Assembly: GCA_013368315.1 (NCBI GenBank)
Contig: JAACJM010000206.1
Span: forward strand, 62,001 to 126,000
DNA from: Tetrapyrgos nigripes
Lineage: Eukaryota; Basidiomycota; Agaricomycetes; Agaricales; Campanellaceae
DNA: 64,000 nucleotides
Direction of reading: 5' to 3'
In this document: piece after piece, positions 34,746 to 46,649 of the stretch
Position numbering within the stretch: the stretch's first letter is position 1
How the letters are laid out: every line of letters begins with the position of its first letter
Program-made: the position numbers and the translations under genes
The notes under the pieces: generated by a model
The model's database searches: none
The model's input: only the letters and a program-made list of their open reading frames with translations
Told to the model about the DNA's origin: nothing

Positions 34746-36095
34746 TTACGCGCTTAATAACGAAGTCCTCGAGCTCTGAAAAGTGGTGAACGAGTCAAGA
34801 GATTGCCGACGATGAAGATGAGACGGAGCTGCTTCTGCATCATCATGGTTTTCCTGCCCATCGTCTCTACTCCCTCCATGATCCCTCGGCTTCTCATCAT
34901 TTATCCTGGCATTAGTCCCGCTGCTTCCTGATCCGAATCCATACCCTTCCTCCCGATATTCTGGTGGAGGAATGTACTTCTCTGACATAGACAGACTGCT
35001 TGGACCGGGACCGGGACCGCCGATGAGACGGGATTGTGAATGACCATTGAGACCGTCGCTGTCTCTGTTATATCCGTGATCGTATGATGGTGGGACGAGT
35101 TCTCCTCTCCTATTAGACTGCAATGTGCCTGGGGTACCATCACCAGTGACGAAAGCGAATACATCTTCTTCTTGTCGTCGTTGTCGTTGTTGTCGACGTC
35201 TCCTTCGACGACATTTGAAAATAAGCCTCGTGATAATCCCTAGAAGTACGAGGAAGAGGACAGAAGAGATCACAAAGGTGGCGATTGCTGCGGGTTTGTT
35301 TGAGAGGAATCTATTTTTGGACGTGGTTGTATTAGCTCAGCGCCGGCATCAGGAAGTGATTTACAAATCGAAAACAGCGGACGGCAGCAGTGATGGTATT
35401 GATTGATGCAAGATGGAAGAGGGAACGGCTCATGGCACTCACCCATTCGTATTGTGAATTGGACTGGTCGATGCAACAGGATTCGGACTAAGTGTGGTTG
35501 TTGTCCTGGACAGCGAGGAGGCCTAATCAGAACCTCTTTTATTATGACGAATGAGTAAGAGTACTCACGAGATGTATGAAACCACTGTTGCTCGTTCCCC
35601 AGCCTTCGCTGTCTCTGAAGCGAGCGGCCTATCTTCATCTTCACTTTTGGAGGTCTGCGACTCCGAGGTAGCTTCAGCTACCTGTGGTGACCTGGTCCCG
35701 GAAGCCTGAGACTCTGAGTTGGTTATGGCAGCTTCAGGAGTATTCGTCGTTATAGTCGAGACCAAAACACTGATGCTTCCGTCTACCGAAGTGGTGAAAG
35801 TGGTTATCAAGGTCTCGAGGGCGGTAGTGGTAGCTGTACGCGAATCTGCATTGGCAGGCGTAGTTTGCGGATCTGGGACTGAAGCGGTAGTAGTAGAGAT
35901 TTCCTCTGGTGTATTTGATGTGGAAGCAATAGTTTGTTCTGGTGGAGGATTTTGCGGGGGGTCTGATTGAGGAGGCGAAGGAGAAGATGACGAAGACGGA
36001 GGAGGATCATCATGGTCTTGTCCGGCGTCATTACCATTGCCATTTTTGCCATTTCCGAGTCTGCTACTAGCTGGACGACTGTGCCAGTTCCCCAT
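34746..36095 (-). CDS. Ser/Thr/Pro-rich single-pass membrane protein
   Basis: Three exons (36095-35569, 35505-35443, 35310-34746) join in phase to 384 codons plus stop. Residues 1-190 are low-complexity: an Asn/Gly start, then Pro/Ser-rich and Thr/Ser-rich segments likely to be O-glycosylated if extracellular. One strong membrane helix follows (ATFVISSVLFLVLLGIITRL), immediately followed by a stop-transfer cluster of Arg/Gln (CRRRRRRQQRQRRQEED). A cytosolic tail of about 145 residues is rich in Pro, Gly, Ser and acidic residues (PPPEYREEGYGFGSGSS) and ends in a Ser-rich segment. No N-terminal signal peptide is evident in this model, so a missed upstream exon is possible. The layout resembles fungal mucin-like sensors or uncharacterised plasma-membrane proteins. 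The frame is intact. Confidence 0.7.
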
Positions 36096-39000
36096 AGCAC
36101 GTACTGTACTCGTTTACTGTTTTGGTTGTAGCTTCAGGTGGAAGAATGCTTGAGGCTCTGAGCATGTCTAGTCAGCTTTTTAGGCTATTTTGTGGGGCGA
36201 ACACGTACGTGGATACTATGAGCTTCAAGCCTATACCTGTAATGGACGAATATGTAGAAAAGAGCGACAGGAATGAATGGAATGTGTGGATTTAGGACAG
36301 GAAGATAACCAGACCCTGGTGACAGTGGGAGGGAGAGGAAGGAAGGAAAGGTTGAAAACTCGGAGTCCTACTGCTGCCCTTGGAATGATGATCATGCGAT
36401 ACTTGACATATTGCTTGAAGGAAGAAGCTGATAAGAACTGCAGAGTGGAGTACTGATCAATGATATCTGATCATGGTGGGTCGATGGATTTCAGGTCGCC
36501 TGATTGATGACCCTTTTGGTAGGAGATTGATCCAGACACACCGTATATGAGATTGCACGCTTTACGCGGCGTTAAGGCTTTTGAAACCTTGAAGAAAAGC
36601 AGAAAACATTGACAAACGCTGGAGTTAACGCCGAGGGGGTCAAATCAGAAATGACGCGAGGGAAAGACTTGAGAATAAATACTTGTTATGGAGGTGGTAT
36701 GGAGGAGATGAAAGGCCAGCCCCAAAGCAGTTGCGGTGGTGGTAACGGAGAAGTAGCCGAAGAGTCTAGACTCGGTCCATCAGATGCCACACCAACACGT
36801 GTACGCGTCAAGTACGCGTCGCGACTCCGAGTGGGTCCACCCTGCCAGAAATTTGGAGACGCGAAGGACTGACTTCAAGCGACATAGGCTCCAGCTCTTC
36901 TAGGCTTGGCTAGGGGGTAACTTGAATGTCTAGCTAGCATCTAGACATGAGTACTTTCCAAGGACACTCGCCAGGTCTTGATGACCTGCCCGTCCTGGCA
37001 ATTCTACGCTTGCAGCTTCGCTCCATGCACAACCGTCTTTCTTCATCAGCACGTCTAAACATTACGCTAGCGGGTATGTCTTGGCCTGTCTGCTACTTCA
37101 GGCGCACTGCTACTCCCGTCTGGCCCAAGTCTGGCCTGGAGTTCGCTCCAAGTCTATGCAAGGTATGCATCGGGGTCCGCCAGACACCTGCCTTCATCTC
37201 CAACCAACCTCCAACCTTTGTCCAACTTGAGACGTATGGGATCTTGTCATGCAAAATACGATACAATTGATTTAATACGTTCTATGTGCATGTATATTAT
37301 GAAGAGAGATAGAGAACGAGATCGTGAGTGTAGTTGGTGAGCGATGACGAACGCAAAGGAAAGTAGAACGTAGTAGGTAGCAGGTAGCATCGACGAAAAA
37401 GCCAAACAAAGAAGAGATAGCGTGGAATGTTCCTGACGACGACATCTAAGTAAATTTATAGCTAGCTAGTCATGAGAACAAGTCAAAGCTGGGATTGGAG
37501 TCAACACAGTAACACAATCAGCACGGACAGACAGACAGATACGGATACAGACACAACGTCAACATGGACGTCGTAACGTAACGTAGGGTGAACGTGGGAT
37601 AGGGATAAGATAGAAGGATAGAAGGCTACAGATACATACGAAGTACAGTACAGTTACTTGTACAGTTGGGTTTGTTTCAAGTTGTACAAATGTAACGAGA
37701 CTTGGACTTGATACTCGATTACGTTTATGCCTTGCCTTTGGGTGCTGTTTTACTGAAGAGCTTGGCTTTCTCGATGGCGGCGGCACCTGTGAAGGCCAAG
37801 GGCCAACGACCACCAACACCAACATCCACGACGACGGTGATGAAAGACCCAGACTAGTAGCCAACGAAACGGATCCAACGAAGATAAACAGCATAAAGAC
37901 GTGCTCAAAAAACCGCAATCGCAGCACCGAGGTGAAGAGAATGCCGAGAAAGTGACCAGGTTCCAACGACCACCAACGCCGACCACTGACAACCAACACT
38001 AACATCTACGACGGTGATAAAAGACCCAGACTAGTACCGACACCACATAGGTTCAGACTCTGAAAAAAAGAACACAAAAACGCCCAGCACCAAGTCTCCA
38101 ACGACCACAATGCACAGTGATGAAGCAATAGCAACTGACAAGCACCATTATCCCATGGTAATGATAACAACCCAGCGGTGGGACGTGGTCAGACGGGGTC
38201 TCAGAGGCTTTGAAAAGCCCAATATCGGCAAGAGGGAGAAGGAAAAAAAGAGAGAAAGAGGAAAACAGTATCCAAATCCAAACAGGTCAACCGACTTTTC
38301 CCCCCTATATCCATGTTGGCCCCAAGGACAAGTCCAACCACCACCACCAACATAGAGCCAACAATTGACAAGCACCATCCCATGACCATGACCATGATAA
38401 CCCAGCGGAAGTCCCACGCCCAACATCGGTCTAAAGGGAAACAGTATCCGAAAACGTCAACATTTCCCCTATATCCATGCTGGCCGGCCCCAGCTCCAGC
38501 TCCAGCTCCAAGTCCAAGTCCAAGTCCAATGCCCAATGCGAATAATGACGATGACGATGACGAGGTCGGCGGACATGGACCAAGATCCAGTACCGACATA
38601 AGAGGAAACTAGATGGTACGGGGTACCACCAACGCCAACGCCCAAACCGGATAAACAGAATAAACGGAAAATAAAACCGAAACGGAAATCGAAACCGACG
38701 ACTCCGACTCCGTCCAGACCACGACCACGACCACGACCACAACGTCAACATCAACGTCAACGATAACCACCACCATACAAGGCAGAAGAAAGGCAGATCA
38801 ACAAACACAAGAACAAGAACAAGAAGAGCACAGTACGGCGGGTCAGGTATAGATAGATAGGCAGGCATGGGCATGGGCAAGATCAAGACCAAGACCATAC
38901 ATACATGGTCAGAGACGTTGGTACGACGACCAGTGACCAGTGACTAGTGACGACTCAACACCAAGCACCCACCATCCACCATATCATACCCATACGTTCC

Positions 39001-39538
39001 CATCACACCACACCAGACTATCAGCACCGCCAACAACAACACCAACACCAACACCGAAACCAGCTTTCGCAACGATAACGACAGCGACAACGACGACGAC
39101 ACGACACAAAGACCAACACCAACACTGGCATTAACGTTAACTCCCCAGGCTAGTTCCGGCACCCGGGTGTATTTGGGTATTTGGGGCCCAGAGAAAGGAA
39201 TCCGAAACCGAGACGAGACGAAACGAAACGAAAACGAAAAGGGACCTAAACCCTAAGGAGGGTACATGCGAGAAGCGAAGTGAAGGGAAGTCCCCAAAAG
39301 CCCCAACAGAGAGAGAAAGAGAAAGAGATAGCTAAAGAAAGAAAGATGGACCAAGAAAGAAAGAGGGAAAGAGGGAAAGAAAAAAAATTGAGAGAAAAAA
39401 ATACAAAGACGGGGAGAAAAAGAGACGGCAACACTCACCAAGCAACAAGATATGCGGATGGTCCATCGCCAATTGTGCAAAAACCACCCTGTCACTACAT
39501 CAGCACCATATCCCAAACTACCCATGGGAGTCACTCAC
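36096..39538. other. About 3.4 kb without a recognisable gene; low-complexity DNA
   Basis: At 38110-39160 there are short-period repeats: CCAGCT and CCAAGT hexamers (38485-38530), GACCAC hexamers (about 38712-38742) and CAACAC/ACCAAC runs. At 39300-39430 a purine-rich GAAAGA tract. The long frames here follow from these repeats. At 36780-36830 three ACGCGT-type sites cluster, possibly an element of the divergent upstream region. I see no gene. Confidence 0.5.
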
Positions 39539-40160
39539 CGATTCCTCAACCCATCACTCAACTGCCTAATCACACTCGTCTGATGTGCCCCACTCAAGCC
39601 AAACCTCCCCAACTGAGCTCTCCAAGCCTGAACATCCTTTTGTGGATACTTTTCCGCAAACAAGGATTGAAAGTATTGTATAGGGGATTTATCGTAAGGA
39701 AGTTGATCGGAGGAGTGTTGAGAGTATTTTGCGAGTTTGAGAGCGGAGTGACGGGAGATGGTGCCTTCGACGGGTTGGAGGACTCCGGTTATGAAGTTGA
39801 GGAGGGTGGATTTTCCGGTTCCGTTTGCGCTGAGGATGGTAGGGAGTCTATGTGGATAAAATAAAAGGGAGTCAGATGTACATTTGCGACGTTACGCACC
39901 AATCCAAAACTCACCCCTGATAAAGATTTCTCTCGTTCCCCATGATAATAAACGCACTACAAAAGCGATAGGAGGGAGTATATCTCGAAAGAAAGGAGGG
40001 GACGGGAGTGATTTTTTCGAGGATTTTTGTTTGGATTTGGCTTGGCGGAGAGGTTGGCGTGGTACCGCTGAGGCGATAATCTAGAGCTGCCATACCGTTG
40101 TGGCATACGTTGAGGAAGAGAATTTCCAGTCAAACAGACTTCTATGAGTCACCGTATCGT
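39539..40160 (-). pseudogene. Remnant of an ABC-F type ATPase (ARB1/GCN20-like)
   Basis: On the minus strand, after an intron end at about 39848, the sequence reads LPTILSANGTGKSTLLNFIT, then LKLAKYSQHSSDQLPYDKSP and WRAQLGRFGLSGAHQTS, ending QLSDGLRNR. These are the Walker A and following blocks of the second ABC domain of ABC-F ribosome-associated ATPases; the first Walker A Gly is Ser here. Upstream, in shifting frames, are LRQAKSKQK, ILEKI and FRDILPPIAF (the inter-domain linker) and TVTHRSLF (the H-loop of the first domain). Multiple frameshifts, missing Walker B and signature, and short length make it a decayed copy of an otherwise essential gene. Confidence 0.65.
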
Positions 40161-42158
40161 TCAGTACTTCCTCCACCAAATGCGTATAACCCTGCCGCTG
40201 TAAATTCGAATTTTCAGATCCATGGTATGGATTTCTGGTGGACAGAGGGAGGAAGAGAATGGCGTGATGACTTCCGGTAGTTCTTCGCACTGGAGAGAGT
40301 AGGAGGAGGAGGATTCTATTGGCATGGGTATAGGAATGAAGAGAGACGCGTTTGTTTGGTAGTGTTGAGATCAAACGTTTTCGTCTACCATGTACCGCGC
40401 TAGCAATTACTTACTCTCCAGGCTCATGCAATCGGACGATGCTCGAACCAAACCTTACAGACATGCACACCGAGTCTTTTTTGGCTGCATTGATAGGATT
40501 CCGAATTCGTTAGCGTTAGCCAAGGATTATGATATATGTGACATCCTCAACGTACTTGCGGATTTTATTCTGGAATTTTATACACCACCGTTTGGATGGG
40601 ACCTTCTCTACCGATTTCCGATGTTGTTACTGACGGCGAACGCGTCTCCGACTGCCCCAGCGCCTTCAGACGTTCTCTGGGACGAAGCTCTCCAAACCAA
40701 GACATATGCACCGACGGGTTTCGCATGGGACGGGTACCTCTCAGGCATCGTTTTCGGGGTTTACTCGAACTGTGTACTCGTTGGTTGGCGGCCTGGTGGA
40801 GTTCTGGGTGGTTGTGCGTTGGCGACACCATGTCCTCCATATATATGTGTAGCATTGTAGCCTCATATCCCAGCTTTATAACGACCATGGGCTGAAGAGG
40901 AGGGAGTTTTGGGTTGCTCGCGAGGTCGAGGACAATTTCTGGATGGTTGTCAACGTATATCATTGCTTATCCCCTCTTCACTCGCTCTTTGACTGACTGC
41001 GTTTTTACAGATTTTTCACCTTCTGACGTATATATTTCTCAGACACGACCAACTTCTGTCGGCCATGCTTCAATTATACATTATGCTGCGACATGATATT
41101 CTCCTCCCACCACGCTTCCAGGCCACGCTCGTCGTTCGTTCTGGACGCTTTTGACCTCTTTTACAGTGCTCAAGAAGAGGTCAAACCCCGACAACGAGAC
41201 AGATGATGCAACAAGGTTCCTGGACAGGGGTACTTTGACGCCCTGCATTCAGTTTGACAAGGTGTGCGGCATAACTTCTCCTTTCAAGGTACCGGTGTTG
41301 GCCTCTCTTCTTTGTAGACGAGTCCTCGTGGGTCGTATCACTGTGGCTCTTCGTGCTTATCTTGTCAATATCTCTCGTGTGCAGTCTCGGTTTTAGTCTT
41401 GGTTTTTCAACTTTCGTCGTGTACCGGCAGCAGCAGCTCGTTGCAAAGCCGGAAGTATTGTTTCCGAAACGATGCAGGGTTGGAAAGAGGCAGAGGGGAA
41501 AGTAAAGATATCGGAATTCGGGCCCTGGGCACCGTGTTACGCTGAGGAAGGATGTCAAAGACTTCAACGAGGCTCGGTGATCATATTCTCCCGCCTCTGT
41601 TGCTGTAAATAGCGGTCTATGTTTTCTAACAGAGTTTTCCACACAACTGGACTTCGAGAGATCTACTTATAGCTCTGATGTATCCTGTCGTCGTGACCGG
41701 TAATGCAGTGGCGCTGGTCATCTTCCGAGACAACTGTCAAGCACTGCCTCGTACAGCTCTTTGTTCCTTACGAGGCTGATTGTTCCGTGACCACCTCGAT
41801 TTGATATTTTGATGTCGAAGAAGAAGAGTAGCTTCGCATGTTTTGAGGAGGCAGTCGTGAGGTCAGAGAGGATGATTAGATTTGGGGAGGACGTTCAGCA
41901 GAGGTTGTACGGGATGATCCTATAGATGGGTGGGGATGGGTAACTTTGAGCATGAATTCAGTGAGCTTCTCCAATACCGATGGCGTCTGCATGAAGTCGA
42001 GTCAAGGGCCAGCTGACCAATTCACTCTGCTCAGCAATCTATTCATAGTAAGAACAGCCTGCTGACCTCCCCCTCTCTTCGCTATCAACGTCCAGCCTCG
42101 AGGCTTCCGTCAGTGCACATCCCTCCCCTCACCGTCCCCTCTCCCAACTTTCATTCCT
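40161..42158. other. About 2 kb without a recognisable gene
   Basis: Frames at 40390-40860 (+), 40565-40963 (-) and 41181-41642 (-) have no motif I recognise and overlap each other. The last few hundred bases (42040-42158) are pyrimidine-rich and probably include the promoter and 5' leader of the receptor gene. Confidence 0.35.
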
Positions 42159-45100
42159 ATGAAACAAAGATTGCAGAAGTTTCGAGATAGGCTCAGTCGC
42201 AGTCCCTCTCCCATCCCGCCTGTTGCCGCGTCAGCTCCAGACCCTCCTGCACAGTCATACCTCATTAGCTCTGGTCGACTTTCTCCTTTGCCTCCTCCCC
42301 AAATCGGTGATTCTGCAATCCAGAAACCATTGCCGGATCTGCCAGGCAACAATGGGCGTGATGAAGAATCTCGTTTGGAGCGCGTCACCGAGAGCAAGAC
42401 CTTTAGAAGTATGAAGACCCTCCTCAGACTAGTCACTGCCGCTGGCGATGCGGAGCCCACAGGTGCTTTGAAAATAGTGTCGGGTGGTTTGTCTATTCTA
42501 GTGGAGCAGGCTGAGGTGAGGGTTAACCAATGTTAAACTGCAGAACTGTGACTTATTTTCCGGATACGTAGAAAACAGTTCAGACTAACGCGGATCGAAA
42601 GGCGTTCATGAAATCGCTGCAGTCTGCCGTCGACAACCTCGAACATTATTCTCGGGATGTTACATCTGGATCACTTGGCGAGCACATGAAGACTCTTCAA
42701 GAGTAATATCTAATATGCTTAGTACCTTGAATAAAGTTTTATTTATCAGATTTTTCTCTCATAGAACGTTGAAAAACAAAATTCGTCAGTTAATGGACGA
42801 GTTGGAGAGGCCCTGGTGGAAACGCTTCCTTGTGGCGGGTGAAGAAGCTGAGGATATGAAAAGTCTTCAACAGATGGTCAGGGATATGTATCAGGTATTT
42901 ATGGTACGTGGCCGTCTAAGGTCCCCTATTCCGCTGCTAACGCGTACTCAAGATGGAACTAGCGATTCAAATTGCTATCAATATCGAGAACGGGATTGAA
43001 ACAAACGGAGAGATCAAAGCCTATTTGGAAGAGAATCTCGGAGATTTGAAGACAGGTTTTAAAGAGGTTGCAAGAGAGATAAAAGGGATCAAATTGGAGA
43101 TGTTGAAGGCATGTACTGTATTCATCTTTCGTTTGATGGCGTAGCTCAAGACGCAAATTTTCAGAATCAGCTCACCGGCTGCCTCGCTCCCTCAGAAAAG
43201 GCCGAGTACAATGCGATGACGAGTGCACCGCGTGGAGCTTGTACTGAGGGCACTCGCCAGGAGATATTGAAGGAACTCATGGCATGGGCAGAGGGGGACA
43301 CGGATCATCCCATATTCTGGATGAACGGAATGGCTGGGACGGGCAAAACCACCATTACGTATTCATTCTGTCTGCAGCTGTTGGAAAAAACAGATGCTTG
43401 GCGCAAGCTTCTTCTCTTCTCGTTCCGAGGGTGAGACAGCAGATCCAGGTCGTGTACTTCCCACCATAGCCTATCAGCTTGCTCGCCATTCTCCGGAATT
43501 CAGTGCGGCTCTTCTGGAGTCCTTGAAAGCCGAGGAAGACTCTGGCCGCACATCATCCGAGTCACAATTTCAGAAACTGATCTTGAGGCCCGCTAAAACA
43601 TCGCGGTCTGCCTTTGGTCAAAGGCACCTTGTGGTTGTCTGTGATGGCCTTGACGAATGTAGAGATCTGGGCCAAATCTCCAGAATCCTATCCTTGCTCA
43701 TTCAACACGCCGTTGACCTTCCCATCAAATTCTACATTTCCGGCCGCCCAGAAGCAGAAATCAAAGCCAAATTCACTGGTGCAAACTCAAAACATCGCAA
43801 GGAATTCCTGCTCCACGACGTGGAGGAACGTTTTCTCCGCAGAGATCTTGAACTTTTTCTGCATTACCGCTTTGCAGAAATTCGGAATGAAAAGTCAATT
43901 TCTGAGGAGGGATGGCCTTCTGAAGATCAGCTCAATCGGCTATTGGACCTTTCAGGACGACTTTTCATTTATGCTGCCACAGCTTGCTTGTTTGTTGCTG
44001 ATCCACGCATTCAAAGCCCTGATTCAACTCAGGAAGCACTGAGAGATATTCTCTCCTACAGTGCTTCAAATCCCATCCCTGGCAACGAGGCATCTCACAG
44101 GGAGCTAGATGCTCTCTATCACACTGTCCTTTCCTCAGCCTATCGTGATAATAAGGGAAATGAGGTTTTCAAAGAATGTCCTCCGTCTTGTTACCATTGC
44201 ACAGACATCACTCTCCCGGACTGCTGTTGCAGAGCTTCTCCAAATCAAAACTTCAACCCTTTCCCTTGAAACTACTCTCAGCTCTCTCCAGTCTGTCATT
44301 TCAGTACCTGCCAATCACTCACAACCTATCCAAATCTTCCATGCTTCCTTTCCAGACTTCTTGTCTGATCCAATCCGTTCTGAAGAATATCACCATGCTC
44401 CCAAAGAATCCCACTCCATTCTTGCAAACAAATGTCTGGAATATCTGAATGGTCACCTGGTTGAAAACATCTGTGGGCTGCAGGACAAAAATGTGCATGT
44501 CTCCCAGGCAACTATAGCAGGCAATATATCTGAGGCTCTTCAGTATGCCTGCATGTACTGGATAACCCACTACCTGGAGGCTAGTGACAAGGACACTCTT
44601 CATGAGTTGATGAACAAGTTTTTCAAGAAGTGGGTTTTGCAGTGGACTGAATGCATGTCTCTGCTTGGAAGGCTTGACATAGTAGTAAAGATGTTGCGCA
44701 ATTTAGAGAGGGCACAATTTGTAAGCTAACTTTTCTTCATTTTTGAACTCACAGCACTAACTATGGTTCAGGTTGATGCTAAAATTCGACGACTAGCAGG
44801 GGATACCAGACGTTGTGTATTGCAGTGCTTCAACACCATCCGGGACCATCCACTAGAAATCTACTATTCAGCACTCTTCTGGCTACCCAAAAAGTCAATA
44901 ATTCGGGAATTTTATCCACAAGAAATACCATGGAAACTTCTTGGTGGAGTTGGCAATGTATGGGAGTGTTATGACCATGTCATTCAAGCTAAAGGCAGTA
45001 TCAATTGCATTGCACTGTCAGCAGATGGACAGCAAGTGGTCTCTGGATCTGATGACAAGACTATCCGAATCTGGAATGTGGAGACAGGAGAGGAAGAGAA

Positions 45101-46649
45101 AAAGCTGGAGGGACATTCACGTTTGGTGAGATCTGTGGCATTCTCAGCAGATGGACAGCGAGTGGTCTCTGGATCTGAGGACAAGACTATCCGAATCTGG
45201 AATGTGGAGACAGGAGAGGAAGAGAAAAAGCTGGAGGGACATTCACATTGGGTGACATCTGTGGCATTCTCAGCAGATGGACAGCGAGTGGTCTCTGGAT
45301 CTTCTGACAAGACTATCCGAATCTGGAATGTGGAGACAGGAGAGGAAGAGAAAAAGCTGGAGGGACATTCACATTGGGTGACATCTGTGGCATTCTCAGC
45401 AGATGGACAGCGAGTGGTCTCTGGATCTTCTGACAAGACTATCCGAATCTGGAATGTGGAGACAGGAGAGGAAGAGAAAAAGCTGGAGGGACATTCAGAT
45501 TGGGTGACATCTGTGGCATTCTCAGCAGATGGACAGCGAGTGGTCTTTGGATCTTCTGACAAGACTATCCGAATCTGGAATGTGGGGACAGGGGAGGAAG
45601 AGAAAAAGCTGGAGGGACATTCACATTGGGTGACATCTGTGGCATTCTCAGCAGATGGACAGCGAGTGGTCTCTGGATCTTCTGACAAGACTATCCGAAT
45701 CTGGAATGTGGAGACAGGAGAGGAAGAGAAAAAGCTGGAGGGACATTCAGATTGGGTGAGATCTGTGGCATTCTCAGCAGATGGACAGCGAGTGGTCTCT
45801 GGATCTGATGACAAGACTATCCGAATCTGGAATGTGGAGACAGGAGAGGAAGAGAAAAAGCTGGAGGGACATTCAGATTGGGTGAGATCTGTGGCATTCT
45901 CAGCAGATGGACAGCGAGTGGTCTCTGGATCTGATGACAAGACTATCCGAATCTGGAATGTGGAGACAGGAGAGGAAGAGAAAAAGCTGGAGGGACATTC
46001 AGATTCGGTGACATCTGTGGCATTCTCAGCAGATGGACAGCGAGTGGTCTCTGGATCTTCTGACAAGACTATCCGAATCTGGAATGTGGGGACAGGAGAG
46101 GAAGAGAAAAAGCTGGAGGGACATTCAGATTCGGTGACATCTGTGGCATTCTCAGCAGATGGACAGCGAGTGGTCTCTGGATCTTCTGACAAGACTATCC
46201 GAATCTGGAATGTGGGGACAGGGGAGGAAGAGAAAAAGCTGGAGGGACATTCAGATTGGGTGACATCTGTGGCATTCTCAGCAGATGGACAGCGAGTGGT
46301 CTCTGGATCTTCTGACAAGACTATCCGAATCTGGAATGTGGGGACAGGGGAGGAAGAGAAAAAGCTGGAGGGACATTCAGATTGGGCGACATCTGTGGCA
46401 TTCTCAGCTGATGGACAGCGAGTGGTCTCTGGATCTGATGACAAGACTATCCGAATCTGGAATGTGGGGACAGGGGAGGAAGAGAAAAAGCTGGACCAAC
46501 ATTCACAAAGTGCAGCCAATGAGCAGAAAATTGCTACAGATGTCAGCCATTATCTTCATGACCAGTGGATTCATCATCCTTTCATTGGAGAATTGGACTG
46601 CGTTTACTTGCCCTTTACTGATATTTTTTTGCTCAGCTATTCACGATGA
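42159..46649 (+). CDS. NACHT-WD40 STAND receptor (fungal NLR-like), with two apparent frameshifts
   Basis: Exons 42159-42515, 42572-42702, 42765-42903, 42953-43108, 43165-44720 and 44772-46649 join in phase; the intron after exon 4 is GC-AG. The N-terminus is Pro/Ser-rich, then a mostly helical domain (TAAGDAEPTGALKIVSGGLS onward) that may be a HeLo/RPW8-like bundle (inference). Then comes a NACHT NTPase with Walker A GMAGTGKTT (about 43330) and Walker B LVVVCDGLDECRD (about 43630), a helical region, and 12 WD40 repeats forming a likely propeller. Two one-base shifts break exon 5: in the A-run at 43385-43390 and near 44183; the protein sequence continues in another frame each time. They are either real inactivation or assembly errors in short runs. 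Proteins of this build act in fungal self/non-self recognition and programmed cell death; the ligand is unknown. Confidence 0.82.
44994..46506 (+). repeat. Twelve tandem 126-bp WD40-coding repeats
   Basis: Each unit encodes 42 residues ending KTIRIWNV(E/G)TGEEEKKLEGHS. Units 2-12 differ almost only at the first positions (RLVR, HWVT, DWVT, DWVR, DSVT, DWAT), at GS(D/E/S)D and at V(E/G)TG. The long open frame on the opposite strand is a by-product of a repeat length divisible by three. Confidence 0.97.

Noticed and set aside
38110..39160. Several long ORFs on both strands
   Set aside because: They follow from hexamer repeats such as CCAGCT, CCAAGT and GACCAC.
44994..46506. Regular tandem repeats as a CRISPR-like array
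   Set aside because: There are no unique spacers; the units are contiguous and encode WD40 repeats in a eukaryotic gene.
44984..46519. 511-codon open frame on the minus strand across the WD40 array
   Set aside because: It is a 42-residue periodic shadow of the plus-strand repeats; a 126-bp unit without a stop in that frame stays open however many times it repeats.
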